Shown here piece by piece: positions 1 to 7,339 of a stretch of DNA of 64,000 nt. The DNA is from CAKXIK01 sp050947015 (GTDB taxonomy: Bacteria > Bacillota > Clostridia > Oscillospirales > Acutalibacteraceae): assembly GCA_050947015.1 (NCBI GenBank), contig JBMNVT010000008.1:35015-99014 (forward strand), given 5' to 3'. How positions within the stretch are numbered: position 1 is the stretch's first letter; every line of letters begins with the position of its first letter. The notes beneath the pieces were generated by a model that worked only from the letters and a program-made list of their open reading frames with translations, ran no database searches and was not told where the DNA came from. The position numbers and the translations under genes are program-made.

Positions 1-422
1 GTTCCGCCAGATGTGTATGCATAGTACTTCTGACCTTTGGTTGCCGCCGTAGGAACTCCAACCATGTATATATACTGTCCTGCTCCGCCGTATCCTGTTT
101 TGTACGTAAAGCTTTTCTTTACAGTAGTGGAATAATTTTCGATCGTCTTATAAGACGCAATCGGGTCATAAACTACGCTGATAGAGGAACCTTCTCTGTA
201 CTGAAGGTGATAATTGGTCGGCGTCACATTCGCATTATGTTTGACATACGGTGCAGAAGTGGTTCGCTTTGCGGTTGTATATTTGGTCATGGGTAAATTC
301 GAATCCGAACTTGGGAAAGAAAAGATAAACTCATACGCCAACGCCGAGGAACAAAATGCCATGAAAAGGAACAGAACCATCATCACAGAAATAATTTTTC
401 GAGATATGTTTTTCTTTTTCAA
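1..422 (-). CDS. Secreted protein of unknown function, 5' part only
   Basis: A minus-strand frame is open from a TTG at 422-420 to the window edge (about 140 codons, no stop). An AGGAGG site at 436-431 sits 8 bases before the TTG. The protein begins with a KKKN basic stretch, then a hydrophobic core (VMMVLFLFMAFCSSALA), then a likely signal peptidase site after ALA (about residue 30). The mature part is rich in Tyr, Thr and Ser (for example KTGYGGAGQYIYMVGV), like small extracellular beta-rich proteins. I do not recognise the family. The plus-strand reading frame over the same bases is a shadow. The gene lies where rpmH is usually found in Firmicutes. Confidence 0.75.
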   Translation of the reverse strand, partial: MKKKNISRKIISVMMVLFLFMAFCSSALAYEFIFSFPSSDSNLPMTKYTTAKRTTSAPYVKHNANVTPTNYHLQYREGSSISVVYDPIASYKTIENYSTTVKKSFTYKTGYGGAGQYIYMVGVPTAATKGQKYYAYTSGG

Positions 423-938
423 TCTTTTGACCTCCTCATATTTTTTTACTATTTTCTCTTTCAACCGCCCGCGCTGTTGAAAGAAATGTTTTACTGTTAA
501 GGATAAGAATTCTTTTGCTACCTTTAGCATAAGACACACTCTTAAAAATGTCAATATTTTTATAGCAAATAATTGAAAATTTTAATTTATTTTATCAAAA
601 TAGAGAGATTCTTCTCGCTTTTCAAAAAAGGTTTCTCTCCCAAAATTTTGTTTCAGGAATTGTGCAGGATGCTGTTTTTTTTGCCGGAAATTTGAATGAA
701 ATATTTGATGCATTCTATATTTGGAGCTTTCTTTTGAAAAGTGCTTTTTTCTCCACAAAATATATGGAACAGAACCGTTCCGATTTTATTTTAAACATGG
801 GTGTTGAAAGTTTGTCAAAAATCCGATTTTGTGTTATCATCTTAATACATATTTCATTTTGTCCCGGTACGGTTTGCGGGACACGTTCTTGCCGCGCGGC
901 AAGACAAAGAAATCTGACGATTAAAGGGGAAAATCAGG
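423..938. other. AT-rich intergenic region upstream of dnaA
   Basis: About 516 bases separate the divergent secreted-protein gene and dnaA. The stretch is very AT-rich and has long T and A tracts near 545-600. It has one weak DnaA-box-like site (CTCCACAAA around 751-759) and a good promoter close to dnaA. I see no gene in it; rpmH, common at this position, is absent. Confidence 0.7.
812..840 (+). promoter_or_regulatory. Predicted sigma-A promoter of dnaA
   Basis: A -35 TTGTCA (812-817) and a -10 TATCAT (835-840) are separated by 17 bases, about 100 bases before the dnaA start. Prediction from sequence only. Confidence 0.55.
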
Positions 939-2249
939 ATGGAATCTTTTCAGGAAGCCTGGGAACTGGTGTGTGAGCATTTGCGGAAGCAGCTCACCGA
1001 AACCGCGTATAAATCCTGGATTACGCGGATCGAACCGGTAAAGATGGAGGCAGGAACCGCTGTGCTTTGCGTTCCAAACATCTTTCACAAACAGACCGTC
1101 GAAAATTTTTACATGGATCGCCTGGGAGACGCGTTTCAGGAGGTCTTTGGCTCTCCGCTGAAGGTGCGCATCATTACGGCGGATGACAACGCCAATAAAG
1201 ATTCCGTCATCAACGGGATTCTTTCCGGCGGGAGCGATTACGAATATACATTTGAAACCTTTATCGTCGGATCCTCCAATAAGCTTGCGCATGCGGCGTC
1301 GCAGGCGGTTGCAAACCATCCGTCCGGCGAATATAATCCGCTGCTGATTTACGGCAATTCCGGTCTTGGCAAAACGCACCTTCTGTACGCCATCTGCGAC
1401 CAGATTCACCGCAACAATCCCAAAATGAACATTATCTATATTAAAGGCGACGATTTTACCAACGAGCTGATCGACGCCATTGGGCAGGGCTCCACAATGG
1501 CGTTTCATCAGCGCTACCGCCAGGCCGATGTGCTGCTGGTGGACGATATTCAGTTCATCGGCGGAAAAACACAGACGCAGGAGGAATTCTTCCATACATT
1601 TAATGCGCTGTATCAGGAAAAGAAACAGATCGTCCTCACATCGGACCGGCCGCCCAAAGAAATTCAAACCCTGGAGGATCGCCTGCGCACGCGGTTTGAA
1701 AGCGGCCTGCTGGCCGATATTCAGCCGCCGGATTTTGAAACGCGCATTGCCATCGTCAAACGCAAGGCCCAGCTGCTGAAGATTGATCTCAACGAGGTCG
1801 TCTGCGAATACATCGCCTCCCGGCTCAAAAACAACATTCGTGAGCTGGAAGGGGCCGTCAAAAAAATGCGCGCCTATTACCTGCTGGAAAATCAGGCGCC
1901 GTCGCTCGCAACGGCTCAGAAAGCCATCAGCGACATCCTCAACAACGACCAGCCCGCACCTGTTACGGTCTCTAAAATTATTGAAGAGGTCAGCCGTACC
2001 TTTAATGTAACGGCGGAGGACATCCGCTCCAAAAAACGCGCGGCGAGCATTTCCCGTGCACGGCAGATCTCCATGTATTGCGTGCGTGAAATCACGCAGA
2101 TGCCCGTCACCGACGTCGGCGAGGAATTCGGAGGCCGCGACCATTCCACCGTCATCTATGCCCTGCAGCAGGTGGAACGCCTGATGCAGCAGGATTCCAA
2201 AATCAAAGCTTCGGTGGAAGACATCATCAAAAACATCCGCGACCGATGA
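939..2249 (+). CDS. dnaA: Chromosomal replication initiator DnaA
   Basis: DnaA binds DnaA boxes at oriC and melts the origin with ATP. The 436-residue length is normal. Domain I is at the N-terminus (WELVCEHLRKQLTETAYKSW). The AAA+ domain has Walker A GNSGLGKTHLLYA near residue 140 and Walker B VLLVDDIQF near 200. The C-terminal DNA-binding helix-turn-helix carries the signature FGGRDHSTVIYA near residue 400. The ATG at 939 follows an AAAGGGG site. dnaN follows after an origin-like gap, the usual bacterial order. Confidence 0.98.
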   Translation: MESFQEAWELVCEHLRKQLTETAYKSWITRIEPVKMEAGTAVLCVPNIFHKQTVENFYMDRLGDAFQEVFGSPLKVRIITADDNANKDSVINGILSGGSDYEYTFETFIVGSSNKLAHAASQAVANHPSGEYNPLLIYGNSGLGKTHLLYAICDQIHRNNPKMNIIYIKGDDFTNELIDAIGQGSTMAFHQRYRQADVLLVDDIQFIGGKTQTQEEFFHTFNALYQEKKQIVLTSDRPPKEIQTLEDRLRTRFESGLLADIQPPDFETRIAIVKRKAQLLKIDLNEVVCEYIASRLKNNIRELEGAVKKMRAYYLLENQAPSLATAQKAISDILNNDQPAPVTVSKIIEEVSRTFNVTAEDIRSKKRAASISRARQISMYCVREITQMPVTDVGEEFGGRDHSTVIYALQQVERLMQQDSKIKASVEDIIKNIRDR

Positions 2250-2606
2250 ACCGGAGCTCCTGCCGGGAACATTCTTTCCTTATATATAGGCGTTCTGAAA
2301 AAGTGGAGAAGTTTTCAGTTTTTCCACAAATCCGTGGAAAACGAAAAAAAGTCGACTCTTTTTCAGTCTCTCAATTCTAAACAAGTTTTCAACATTCCCC
2401 ACAAAGTTTTCAACACAGAGGTTTATAACTTTTTTTCTGCTTTTTTTTCCACATTTTCACGACAGAAAATCCACAAAACCAAAAACCTGTTTTACCCGCG
2501 GTATAATCAGCCATATTTCACTTTTCCACAGTTTAAACGCCCTCTAATACTAAACCTATTAATTATATTCTTTCTTTCTTTCTAAAACGGAAACGGAGGT
2601 CTTTTT
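2250..2606. other. Probable replication origin (oriC) between dnaA and dnaN
   Basis: This 357-base AT-rich gap has several near-consensus DnaA boxes. TTTTCCACA occurs at 2320-2328, 2445-2453 and 2522-2530, an inverted TTTTCCACG at 2333-2341, and weaker TCCACA/CCCACA cores near 2395 and 2470. After the last box, CTA triplets repeat in phase at 2544, 2550 and 2556, resembling the DnaA-trio element known in Bacillus subtilis. An AT-rich run (TTAATTATATTC) and CTTT repeats follow and could be the unwinding element. No coding gene is supported here. Confidence 0.7.
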
Positions 2607-3725
2607 ATGAAGTTTACATGCAGCCAGCCAATTTTTCAGGCAGCGGTGTCGAATGTTTCGCGCGCCGTATCCTCAAAATCGGCAATTCCCGCATTGGAGG
2701 GAATCCTTGTAAAGGCAAAAGGCAATCAAATCTTCCTCTGCGGCTACGACCTCGAATTCGGAATTACAACGTTTGTGGAGGCCAGTGTAGCTGAAGAGGG
2801 CGACGTTATTTTCGGCGCAAAGCTTTTCGGAGACATCATCCGTTCCCTGCCGGACGAAACAGTGACCATCGAGGTAGACGCCAAATATTCTGCTGTTATC
2901 CGCAGTGGGGAATCGGAATTTTCCATTATCGGCATCGCCGCTTCGGAATACCCCGACCTGCCGAGCGTTTCGGGCGGCGTTTCGGTCACATTGCCGCAGA
3001 ACACCCTGAAGAGCATGATCCGGCAAACGCTGTTCGCCGTTTCGACCAGTGACGCAAAACCGGTTCACACGGGAACGCTGTTTGAAATCGGCGACGGGAG
3101 AATCCGCCTGGTCGCTGTGGACGGCTGCCGTCTCGCCATGCGGACAGAGCCAGTGCAGTGCGACGAACCGGTCAGCTTTGTGGTTCCAGGAAAAACGCTT
3201 TCCGAGGTGCTCAAGCTGATGGGGGAAGAAGACACTCCGCTTTCCATCGGCGTCGGCCGGCGGCATATCATCTTCAATATCGGCAGCTATTCCGTCATTT
3301 CCCGCCTGTTGGAGGGAGAGTTTCTTGATTATAACAATGCGATTCCGCAGAATATCAAGACGGAGGTCGTTGTTCCAACCCGGCGTTTTTCAGAAGCGGT
3401 GGAGCGTATGTCTCTCGTGGTGAACGACAGGCTGAAAAGCCCGGTTCGCTGCAGTTTCCTGTTTGACGAAGTTCGTTTTTCCTGTGAAACGGCAATTGGC
3501 TGCGCGCACGACCGGTTTGCGATTAAGAATATCGGAGACGAAGTGGAAATCGGCTTTAACAACCGCTATTTACTTGACGCGCTTCGTGCCGCGGAAACGG
3601 ACGAGGTACGCATTCAGATGGGAGGGCCGCTGAGCCCGATTAAAATTCTGCCGAGAGACGGAGATCATTTTCTTTTCCTCGTTCTGCCGGTTCGGCTGAA
3701 GGCGGCAGAACACCCGGTTGGCTGA
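2607..3725 (+). CDS. dnaN: DNA polymerase III sliding clamp (beta subunit)
   Basis: The clamp encircles DNA and tethers the replicative polymerase. The 372-residue protein has the three-domain clamp pattern: it begins MKFTCSQPIFQAAVSNVSRAVS, has central EFSIIGIAASEYPDLP, and ends with the family tail SPIKILPRDGDHFLFLVLPVR. The family tail normally closes with a short hydrophobic stretch; here about nine extra residues follow. A GGAGGT site precedes the ATG at 2607. It lies directly after the origin-like gap. Confidence 0.97.
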   Translation: MKFTCSQPIFQAAVSNVSRAVSSKSAIPALEGILVKAKGNQIFLCGYDLEFGITTFVEASVAEEGDVIFGAKLFGDIIRSLPDETVTIEVDAKYSAVIRSGESEFSIIGIAASEYPDLPSVSGGVSVTLPQNTLKSMIRQTLFAVSTSDAKPVHTGTLFEIGDGRIRLVAVDGCRLAMRTEPVQCDEPVSFVVPGKTLSEVLKLMGEEDTPLSIGVGRRHIIFNIGSYSVISRLLEGEFLDYNNAIPQNIKTEVVVPTRRFSEAVERMSLVVNDRLKSPVRCSFLFDEVRFSCETAIGCAHDRFAIKNIGDEVEIGFNNRYLLDALRAAETDEVRIQMGGPLSPIKILPRDGDHFLFLVLPVRLKAAEHPVG

Positions 3726-3783
3726 ACCGGCGGCCTCAGCCGGATTTCTGTTTTTTGATTTCAAACAAAGAGGGATGCTCTGA

Positions 3784-3999
3784 ATGATGGAACAAATTAA
3801 AATTACAACGGAATTCATCCGGCTGGACGCCGCGCTGAAAATGGGCGGTATGGCGGAAACCGGCGGGCAGGCCAAAGTGCTGATTCAAAACGGAGAAATA
3901 AAGGTTAACGGTGAAATCTGCACACAGCGCGGAAAAAAGCTTCGTCCGGGGGACCGCGCCGAATGCGGCGGAAAAGCTGTCGAGGTTGTGCAGGCGTGA
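3784..3999 (+). CDS. yaaA: YaaA-type S4-domain RNA-binding protein
   Basis: This 71-residue protein is essentially one S4 RNA-binding domain, with typical features IRLDAALKMGG, GGQAKVLIQNGEIKVNGE and RGKKLRPGD. The family is almost always found between dnaN and recF in Firmicutes and is thought to bind structured RNA, possibly ribosomal. ATGs at 3784 and 3787 are both possible after the GAGGG site. Its stop overlaps the recF start (GTGA), suggesting coupled translation. Confidence 0.92.
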   Translation: MMEQIKITTEFIRLDAALKMGGMAETGGQAKVLIQNGEIKVNGEICTQRGKKLRPGDRAECGGKAVEVVQA

Positions 4000-5123
4000 A
4001 CGTAACCGAACTTTCCTGGAAAAATTACCGCAATTTAAAACAGGGAACGATGGCCCCCTGCGAAGATGTAAACGTGATTTTCGGTGAAAATGCACAGGGA
4101 AAAACAAACCTGCTGGAGGCAATCTGGGTTTTTACCGGCGGGAGGAGCTTTCGCGGCGCAAAGGATGAAAACTTGATTTCATTCGGGAAAGATCACGCTA
4201 AAGCGGCAATTTCCTTTTTTGCCGAAAACCGCGGGCAGGAATCGGAGCTTTTGCTCCGCGCCGCAAAGCCGGGCGCTTCTGTACGCAGAAGCTACACGCT
4301 TAACGGCGTCGCACAAAAAAGCCCTTCCGGCATGGTCGGCAGGTTTTGCGCGTGCGTGTTCGCGCCGGTTCATCTTTCGCTGGTGGAAGCAGGCCCGGCT
4401 GAACGGCGAAAATTTCTGGAAGGAGCAATTTGTCAGGCAAAACCGGGCGCGGCACAGACGCTGGCTCGTTACCGCCGCGCTGTGGAACAAAGAAATGCTC
4501 TGTTAAAGGAGATCTCACGGCGGCCGTATCTGGAAAATACGCTGGATGAGTGGGACGAGGTGCTCGCTCCGCTGGGCGGAGCCGTGATCAGCGACCGTCT
4601 TTTATACCTTTCGCAGCTGCAGCCGGCTTCGGAAGAATTTTATTTCGGCATTTCTTCGGGAAGAGAAAAGCTGTCCGTTTCCTATGAATTTTCCTTTCCG
4701 GAACATGCGGAACAACCGGCGGAGGCTGCCCGGTTTGCAGAGGATTTTCTTGGTGCGCTGCGGCAGAACCGCCGTGCGGATCTTGCCGCCGGGTTTACGA
4801 CCTGTGGGCCGCACCGCGATGACTTTTCCCTTTGCATCAACGGCCTTTCCGCCAGAACCTTTGGTTCTCAGGGACAAAAACGCTCGGCGGCGCTGGCTCT
4901 CAAGCTTGGAGAAGCCGCCGTGCTTCGCAGGAATCTGGGGGAAAAACCCGTCGTGCTGTTCGACGATGTGATGAGCGAACTGGACCGGAGCCGTCAGGAC
5001 TACCTTTTCAACCGTATGAAAGGGTGGCAGATCTTTATCACCTGCTGCGAGCCGGCCGCAGTGCTTCGTCTTTCCGGCGGAAAGACGTTTTGCATGAGTG
5101 ACGGTGTTCTTTCGGAGCAGTAA
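3996..5123 (+). CDS. recF: DNA replication and repair protein RecF
   Basis: RecF is an SMC-like ATPase that helps load RecA at gapped DNA. The 375-residue protein starts VNVTELSWKNYRNL, has Walker A GENAQGKTNLLEAI near residue 30, the signature SQGQKRSAALALKLGEA near 290 and Walker B PVVLFDDVMSELD near 320. I chose the GTG at 3996, overlapping the yaaA stop, because family homology begins there; an ATG at 3963 would add 11 residues inside yaaA. Confidence 0.95.
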   Translation: MNVTELSWKNYRNLKQGTMAPCEDVNVIFGENAQGKTNLLEAIWVFTGGRSFRGAKDENLISFGKDHAKAAISFFAENRGQESELLLRAAKPGASVRRSYTLNGVAQKSPSGMVGRFCACVFAPVHLSLVEAGPAERRKFLEGAICQAKPGAAQTLARYRRAVEQRNALLKEISRRPYLENTLDEWDEVLAPLGGAVISDRLLYLSQLQPASEEFYFGISSGREKLSVSYEFSFPEHAEQPAEAARFAEDFLGALRQNRRADLAAGFTTCGPHRDDFSLCINGLSARTFGSQGQKRSAALALKLGEAAVLRRNLGEKPVVLFDDVMSELDRSRQDYLFNRMKGWQIFITCCEPAAVLRLSGGKTFCMSDGVLSEQ

Positions 5124-5168
5124 CTGTTTAGCGGAATGCAGACCGGGAATGAAAAAGGAAGAAAAAAG

Positions 5169-5681
5169 ATGAACAGAACAGAAGAAAAAATAGAATTCGT
5201 CCCTGTTGAAACACCGGAACAGATTGCGCAGCTGTGCGGGCTGGCGCGGGAGATTTGGCGGCAGCACTTTACGCCAATCATCGGTGCGGAGCAGGTCGAA
5301 TATATGCTGAAAAAGTTTCAGTCTCCAAAGGCGATCGCAGACCAGCTGGAAAACGGCTACCGGTACTGGCTCTTTTTTCTTGGAGAAGAAGTGATCGGTT
5401 ACACCGGCGTTCACCCCGAGCCGGACAAACTGTTTCTAAGCAAACTTTATCTCCGGCAGGATCAGCGCGGAAAAGGGTTTGCCTCGCAGGCCATGCGGTT
5501 TTTGTCGGACTTTGCGCAAAAAAACGGTGAGCATTCTATCTGGCTGACCGTCAACCGCCACAACGACCGTACCATTGAGGTGTACCGCCACCTCGGCTTT
5601 CAAAAGCTGCGGGAAGAAAAAAACGATATCGGCGGCGGTTTTTTTATGGATGACCTGATTTTGGAAAAACAGCTCGGATAG
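5169..5681 (+). CDS. GNAT family N-acetyltransferase
   Basis: A 170-residue acetyl-CoA-dependent N-acetyltransferase of unknown substrate. Motif A, which binds the acetyl-CoA pyrophosphate, is seen as LYLRQDQRGKGFASQAM near residue 110, followed by the motif B region NDRTIEVYRHLGFQKL. The ATG at 5169 is preceded by AAAGGAAG; an upstream in-frame ATG at 5136 has no good ribosome site. It is inserted between recF and remB, so it is an accessory gene in the replication block. Confidence 0.88.
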   Translation: MNRTEEKIEFVPVETPEQIAQLCGLAREIWRQHFTPIIGAEQVEYMLKKFQSPKAIADQLENGYRYWLFFLGEEVIGYTGVHPEPDKLFLSKLYLRQDQRGKGFASQAMRFLSDFAQKNGEHSIWLTVNRHNDRTIEVYRHLGFQKLREEKNDIGGGFFMDDLILEKQLG

Positions 5682-5748
5682 CGGTAGATGAAACCGGAAG
5701 CAACTTGGGGAACGGTCATAAAACGAAGAAAAAGGATGATTTTGAAGC

Positions 5749-6015
5749 ATGTATCTTCACCTTGGGCAAACGACGGTGATCCGTTCGGAAACCATTCTCG
5801 GAATTTTTGATCTGGAAAAGACGACGGTTTCCAAAACAACGCGTGATTATCTTTCGGCGGCGACGGCGGCAGGCGAGGTGGTAACGGTTTCTTACGAATT
5901 GCCGAAGTCGTTCATCGTAACGATGGAAAACGGTCGCCGCACCGTTTATATTTCTCAAATTTCCCCCTCCACGCTGCTCCGGCGCGCCGGATTTATCGAC
6001 ACCATCCGGTTGTGA
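5749..6015 (+). CDS. remB: RemB/YaaB-like DUF370 regulatory protein
   Basis: An 88-residue protein matching the extracellular matrix regulatory family DUF370: MYLHLGQTTVIRSETILGIF at the start, TTVSKTTRDYL in the middle and a SQISPSTLLRR end. In Bacillus, RemA and RemB affect biofilm gene expression; RemB (YaaB) sits between recF and gyrB, as here. The DNA-binding activity is best shown for RemA, so the exact role is inferred. Confidence 0.88.
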   Translation: MYLHLGQTTVIRSETILGIFDLEKTTVSKTTRDYLSAATAAGEVVTVSYELPKSFIVTMENGRRTVYISQISPSTLLRRAGFIDTIRL

Positions 6016-6088
6016 AAAGAAGTTTTCAGGCGGCAGAAAAGTGAGAAAGGCTGCGTCCGCCAAAATAAAGAAGGGAAGGAATCGTTTC

Positions 6089-6727
6089 ATGAAGAGGAAG
6101 ATCGAAAAAGGAAGGCTTGCGCGCTGCCCGTACTGCGACAGATATATCAATTACTTTTTTCTTTACGAAAGCAAGCATTACGATTTCGGCCATTGTTCTC
6201 ACTGCGGCGGAATTTACGCCGTTCGATATTCCGGTTGGGCGTCGGCGCTTACCGCAGCTGCGCTGCTGGCGACGGCTGTCGGCGTTCTGCTCAGCCAGCT
6301 GGCGCATGGCGGTCTGCCCTCATGGAAATTCTTTTTACTAATGGCGCTGGTTCTGGCGGTGATTTATGTGTTGATCCCGGTATTTATTCTACCGACCAAG
6401 TGCGTGGTGGAAGGAAAACTGGGCGGTTTTCCGGACCGGGATTCCATGCCGGACGGCCTGCAGAAAAGGGTTGTAAATGGTTCAGAAGCGGCAACGCCCG
6501 CAGAACAGACACTGAGCGAGGAAGCAAGAAAAATGTTTGTCGGTTTTTCTCCCGAGGACTACAGTGAACCGGAAAAAGAGGAGAACACTGCGCGCCGCGC
6601 TTTGAAAGGGGAAGAACCCACAGAGGAGCCAACCATGATTGCGGCCGAACCGGGGGAACCTCTTTCCGCGCAGGAACGGTTCCGCCGCGCGCAGAAAAAC
6701 CGCACGCAGGCGCGCCATTCCAGATAA
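6089..6727 (+). CDS. Zinc-ribbon membrane protein, unknown function
   Basis: A 212-residue protein with an N-terminal zinc ribbon (CPYC near residue 13 and CSHC near 36). Two adjacent transmembrane helices follow (about 50-70 and 78-98). The tail is long, charged and Glu-rich, probably disordered and cytosolic, and ends in basic residues. The ATG at 6089 follows a GGGAAGGA site; an upstream ATG at 6041 is less likely. It pairs with the next gene, which has the same zinc-ribbon plus two-helix plan. No known function is recognised. Confidence 0.8.
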   Translation: MKRKIEKGRLARCPYCDRYINYFFLYESKHYDFGHCSHCGGIYAVRYSGWASALTAAALLATAVGVLLSQLAHGGLPSWKFFLLMALVLAVIYVLIPVFILPTKCVVEGKLGGFPDRDSMPDGLQKRVVNGSEAATPAEQTLSEEARKMFVGFSPEDYSEPEKEENTARRALKGEEPTEEPTMIAAEPGEPLSAQERFRRAQKNRTQARHSR

Positions 6728-6767
6728 TTGCCGGCGGCAGAATGCTCCCGCCGTGAAAGGAACCGAC

Positions 6768-7190
6768 ATGGGAAAAAAGAAAAGAAAAAAGGCGCCGGTG
6801 CAAAAAACGCCGGCTGCTGTTGCGCAGAAAAGGTCTCCGTTTTTTGCGCTGCCCCGCTGCCCGGAATGCGGCAGGACCGTTTTGTACCGCACGCTTGCGG
6901 CAAAACCGATGCTGTTTGCGGTGCGGTGCCGGTGCGGTGCGGAATTCGGCTGCCGCCCGCGGCTTGCCAGCGGAATTCTGTGGCTTGTGACCCTTTTGCT
7001 TTGTCTTGGGATGATCCGGCTGGTGATCGCGGTTTCGACCGACATGATACCGGTGTTTTTCTTTACCGTCGTCTTTGTGACCGGCGCATTTTTTTTGTAT
7101 CCGCTGACCCTGCGCGCGGTTCGCCGGAACCCCAAAAAACAGCAGTTGTCGAAAGATGAATCACAGCTCCCTGAAAAAAACGAAAAATAA
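6768..7190 (+). CDS. Small zinc-ribbon membrane protein, unknown function
   Basis: A 140-residue protein starting MGKKKRKKAPV (very basic). A zinc ribbon follows (CPEC near residue 31 and CRCG near 54), then two transmembrane helices (about 70-90 and 93-113) and a charged tail. A GAAAGGA site precedes the ATG at 6768. It is likely co-transcribed with the zinc-ribbon gene just upstream, from which it may have arisen by duplication. A role in sensing or scaffolding at the membrane is possible but not shown. Confidence 0.75.
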   Translation: MGKKKRKKAPVQKTPAAVAQKRSPFFALPRCPECGRTVLYRTLAAKPMLFAVRCRCGAEFGCRPRLASGILWLVTLLLCLGMIRLVIAVSTDMIPVFFFTVVFVTGAFFLYPLTLRAVRRNPKKQQLSKDESQLPEKNEK

Positions 7191-7241
7191 GGGCCTTTAT
7201 AAGCCCACAGAGCCATTTTTAAAGATTTTTTGAAAAAAACT

Positions 7242-7270
7242 TTGGAAACCGCCTGAAAGTGTGCTATAAT
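7242..7270 (+). promoter_or_regulatory. Predicted sigma-A promoter of gyrB
   Basis: A -35 TTGGAA (7242-7247) and a consensus -10 TATAAT (7265-7270) are separated by exactly 17 bases, 70 bases before the gyrB start. Confidence 0.75.
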
Positions 7271-7339
7271 AAACGCTGAAGGCTGTTTTTGAAAATCGCC
7301 GCCGAACCCCGGCAGGCGAAAGAATCTGGAGGGGTCTTT

